In this document: piece by piece, positions 61,301 to 64,000 of the stretch
How the letters are laid out: each line of letters starts with the position of its first letter
How positions within the stretch are numbered: position 1 is the first letter of the stretch
NCBI RefSeq assembly: GCF_030463565.1
Contig: NC_134652.1
Coordinates: 10,567,897-10,631,896 of the forward strand
Length of the DNA stretch: 64,000 nt
From: Pelecanus crispus
Taxonomy: Eukaryota > Chordata > Aves > Pelecaniformes > Pelecanidae
Direction: 5' to 3'
Made by a program: the position numbers and the translations under genes
Notes under the pieces: model-generated
Told to the model about the DNA's origin: nothing
Database searches by the model: none
Seen by the model: only the letters and a program-made list of their open reading frames with translations

Positions 61301-63149
61301 TTTCAAGCCCTTCCTGGCTGATAACTCTTCTCCATCCTTCAACACAAATGAAGAATATTCTGTGCTGGATCTACCTACGTGTGTCTGGTGTGTGTGGATT
61401 ATTACGGTGTTAGATAGGCTAACTGCAGATCTAGTTATTAACACCAGCAGAAACAAATCACCACAGCTGTGAGCAAAGAGAGAAAATTCCTAAGGTAAAA
61501 GAAAAATTAAAACATCTACTATGCAACTTTAATAAAAACAGAGGTTCTAGAAATACTTGCATCAGCCATCAGCACCATGCCCACAAGAGCATAAGCCAGC
61601 CTCTTTGAGGGTCAGGACATCTTTCTTAAGACCCAACAATGCCATGGAATACACAAAGATCGATCCTTCTACTTTGGCCTTTTCCACTGCTACCATTTTG
61701 TGGCTTTCTTTAATTAACCTAATAACTCAAACGCCCTATACATGTTCATGCTTCCTTTTTAGTGTTCCCTCCAGTTCCATTAAATGCAAGCCTTTTTCAA
61801 ATGGCAAATAAAAATAAGAAAGCAGAAGCCCTATTATTCCTCTTTATACAGAAGGACCGGAGTTGAGTGAGAGTATAGGGAATTGACTTTTAATATAAAA
61901 TCTGGGAAGAGAAGGAGGGGTATTCTTTTTGTGAAATTCATCTTGGTGCAGAAAGCCAGCATGAGGTCTAGACACCACTTAAATCAACATTTAAAGTGTT
62001 GCGGTTGCATTTTGTTTCATAATTCTCTCTAGCAGCACATTCCCAGTGATGGTTTCAATTCTTGGGCTCAGATCAAAAGCACAGTAAAAATTTAAAGACA
62101 AGCAAACAAACAAAAACCAGAATAAGTGCAGGCAGCAGAAAGTTCTGTTGGACGTGCAAAAGGACTCTTCCCTCGTTCCTGCTGCTATAACCCAGAAGTA
62201 ACTCTTCAAAGGATTTATGCAAACTCAAAGCTAGGACAAGAAAAGGCTCAGCTAGTTTGGGAGAGAGGCAATCCCACTCCAGCGGTACACACCAGGACCA
62301 GCAACCTCTCTCTGACTCTGATTTGATACCAGACTCTTCCTCTGAAGGTGCATAAACACCACTGAGCCCTTGAAGAACAACCTGCTGTGGTGGAGCTTTG
62401 CTCCTGTCCTCAGTCAGAGACCGGTGTATGCCCTGGCCAAAAGGTTTTCTGTCCCCTTCTAGCCTCTTGGGTGTTCTTTTAAATATTTCCCATAACAGCT
62501 CCTGATACTTGTTAGCTGTGCAGCTCTCCGAGCCCATTTTTGTGTCTTGAAGCCGCCTGCTAAAAGCATTAAAATTGTGAAGTGGTGGACGAAGGAAGAC
62601 AGTTTTGCTTTCAAGCTGAAAAACTTGCATCAAAACCCCTGTAGTAAATTATAGAGTATTAAAAACAAACAAAATCTGACCATAGGGTAGCATCATTTTA
62701 GGAAAGATGTGATGGCCTACCTCAAAGTCTGCATTTAATGTGCACAGCTCTCACTTAACCTGCCAAGGCTATAAATCCCAAGGGCCAAATTCTGTCCAAC
62801 CGTACTAAAACAGAGATATTTTCACACTGCAAAGGTAGAGTTAATATAGTGTCTCTGCTCCGGTTACCAAACACCTCCTCCACAGGCTCCTTTGGTCCTT
62901 CTCCAGACAAAGTGGAAAGCAGGCAACGTCAGTCTGAAGGAACATGTACAAGCCGTGTCCCCATAAGGTAATCTCTGATGGGGGAGTGAGAGGCGGAGCA
63001 GAGTCAGGGGAGAGCTGGCAAGAGCTGACAATGCCATCCTGCTGCTTTGGGGGAAAAGATGGGTGTTCTGAAAGGTGCAGCATTTGGTTTTTAACCTGAC
63101 AGCAGCAATAAGAGCATAGGAAGGAAAGGAGAAGCTGTAACCACCAAGC
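58379..63149. other. 5' flank of HABP2, intergenic
   Basis: No convincing gene was found. The part nearest HABP2 holds an HNF1-like site (58459-58471) and a 17-nt palindrome (58648-58664). Further out are a degenerate coding-looking stretch near 60500-60760 and a 186-codon minus-strand open frame at 62073-62630, both unassigned. In mammals the next gene on this side is TCF7L2, which is not in the window. Confidence 0.5.
58459..58471 (-). promoter_or_regulatory. HNF1-like site upstream of HABP2
   Basis: The minus strand reads GTTAATTATTTGC. It matches the HNF1 consensus GTTAATNATTAAC in its first ten positions and the final C. It lies 81-93 bases upstream of the HABP2 ATG, a sensible place for a liver promoter element. 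Function is inferred from the motif and from the known hepatic expression of HABP2. Confidence 0.45.
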
Positions 63150-63154
63150 CCAGG

Positions 63155-63716
63155 TGTCGTGGTTTAGCCCCAGCCAGCAACTAAGCACCATGCAGCCGCT
63201 CGCTCACCCCCCCTGCCCGGATGGGATGGGGGAGAGAATCGGAGGAGTAAGTGAGAAACACTCCTGGGTTGAGATAACAACAGTTTAATAATTGAAATAA
63301 AGTAAAATAGTAATGCTAATAGTAACAGTATAATAATGATAATAATAATATACAAAGCAAGTGATGCACAATGCAATTGCTCACCACCCGCCGACCGATA
63401 CCCAGACAGTTCCTGAGCAGCGATCGCTGCTCCCTGGCCAACCCTCCCCAGTTTATATACTGAGCATGACGTCATATGGTATGGACTAGCCCTTTGGGCA
63501 GTTTGGATCAACTATTCTGGCTGTGCCCCCTCCCAGCTTCTTGTGCACCTGGCAGAGCATGGGAAGCTGAAAAGTCCTTGACCAGCATAAGCAGTACTGA
63601 GCAACAACTAAACACATCAGCGTGTTATCAACATTCTTCTCCTACTAAATCCAAAACACAGCACTATGCCTGCTACTAGGAAGAAAATTAACTCTATCCC
63701 AGCCGAAACCAGGACA
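63155..63716 (-). mobile_element. Solo LTR of an avian endogenous retrovirus (ERVL-like)
   Basis: On the minus strand the element runs from TGTCCTGG to CACGACA, 562 bp, with the TG/CA ends of an LTR. It is flanked by identical 5-bp duplications CCAGG at 63150-63154 and 63717-63721. Read on the minus strand it has a TATATAAA box (63459-63452), a perfect CRE-type TGACGTCA just upstream (63474-63467), ATTAAA downstream (near 63290) and a T/ATT-rich stretch. No internal viral genes are present, so it is a solo LTR left by recombination. The family is one I recognise as common in Neoaves. The 5-bp duplication favours ERVL; the exact name is not certain. Confidence 0.88.
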
Positions 63717-63721
63717 CCAGG

Positions 63722-64000
63722 TGATGCTGCTGGACCTGAAAGAGCCTGACGGTAGGGCCCAGCACCGCATCCATGAGAATTTTCTTCCCCGGGAGCAGCA
63801 GCACAAAGGGGTGGCAGGGCTTGGCAGGGCACTAGGCAGCAGCTCGTACAGAGGTGTAAGGACCTACCCTGAGCTGGTTAGGGCCAGGCAGCTTCAAAAT
63901 ACAGCAAATAACAGCTGGCAAGTCAACTGAAAGTAGGCGCCTCTGCCACCATTCTCAAAGGCTGTCCTTGTAGTACAGTGGCACAGACCAGCTGTTGTGG
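63722..64000. other. Right edge, no feature seen
   Basis: Unique-looking, moderately GC-rich sequence after the LTR with no recognised gene or repeat. Confidence 0.4.

Noticed and set aside
63164-63511. 115-codon minus-strand open frame near the right end
   Set aside because: It lies wholly inside the solo LTR, including its ATT-rich stretch, so it is not a gene.
1-64000. CRISPR arrays, operons, riboswitches or other bacterial systems
   Set aside because: The window is intron-rich vertebrate DNA; no regularly spaced direct repeats or bacterial genes were seen.

Overview
The window is vertebrate nuclear DNA and almost certainly from a bird, most likely a neoavian. The signs are long AT-rich introns with GT-AG splice sites, no primate- or rodent-type repeats, and near the right edge a solo LTR that I recognise from memory as a family common in Neoaves. 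The species cannot be named from the sequence. No CRISPR array, operon, tRNA or rRNA gene was seen.

Positions 1-35160 hold the 3' three quarters of NRAP (nebulin-related anchoring protein, a striated-muscle actin-binding scaffold) on the + strand. I mapped 29 coding exons, 1295 codons ending at a TAA at 34830-34832. The LIM domain and first repeats lie to the left of the window. The exons form five successive seven-module nebulin super-repeats of about 243 residues, preceded by one 35-residue exon and followed by a short C-terminal tail. Every exon is a multiple of three and every intron is phase 0, cutting the SDxxYK motif after the acidic residue.

Positions 35680-58378 hold HABP2 (hyaluronan-binding protein 2, factor VII-activating protease) on the - strand, tail-to-tail with NRAP. 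The two stop codons are 1.6 kb apart. Twelve coding exons join in frame to 555 residues: signal peptide, acidic region, three EGF modules, a kringle and a trypsin-like protease domain with the full triad. Intron 1 is about 13.3 kb and contains a CpG-rich block next to exon 2 and a G-rich minisatellite. NRAP and HABP2 are also neighbours in mammals, which supports both calls. They act in different places (muscle sarcomere and plasma), so the pairing is conserved synteny and not a pathway.

Positions 58379-64000 are the 5' flank of HABP2. They include an HNF1-like site, a perfect 17-nt palindrome, a 186-codon open frame of doubtful status, and a complete solo LTR (63155-63716) with a 5-bp target duplication. 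No new biochemical system was found. The most interesting items are a 94 percent identical 49-nt inverted repeat in an NRAP intron, the alternating intron pattern among NRAP super-repeats, Lys replacing Arg at the HABP2 activation site, and the LTR.
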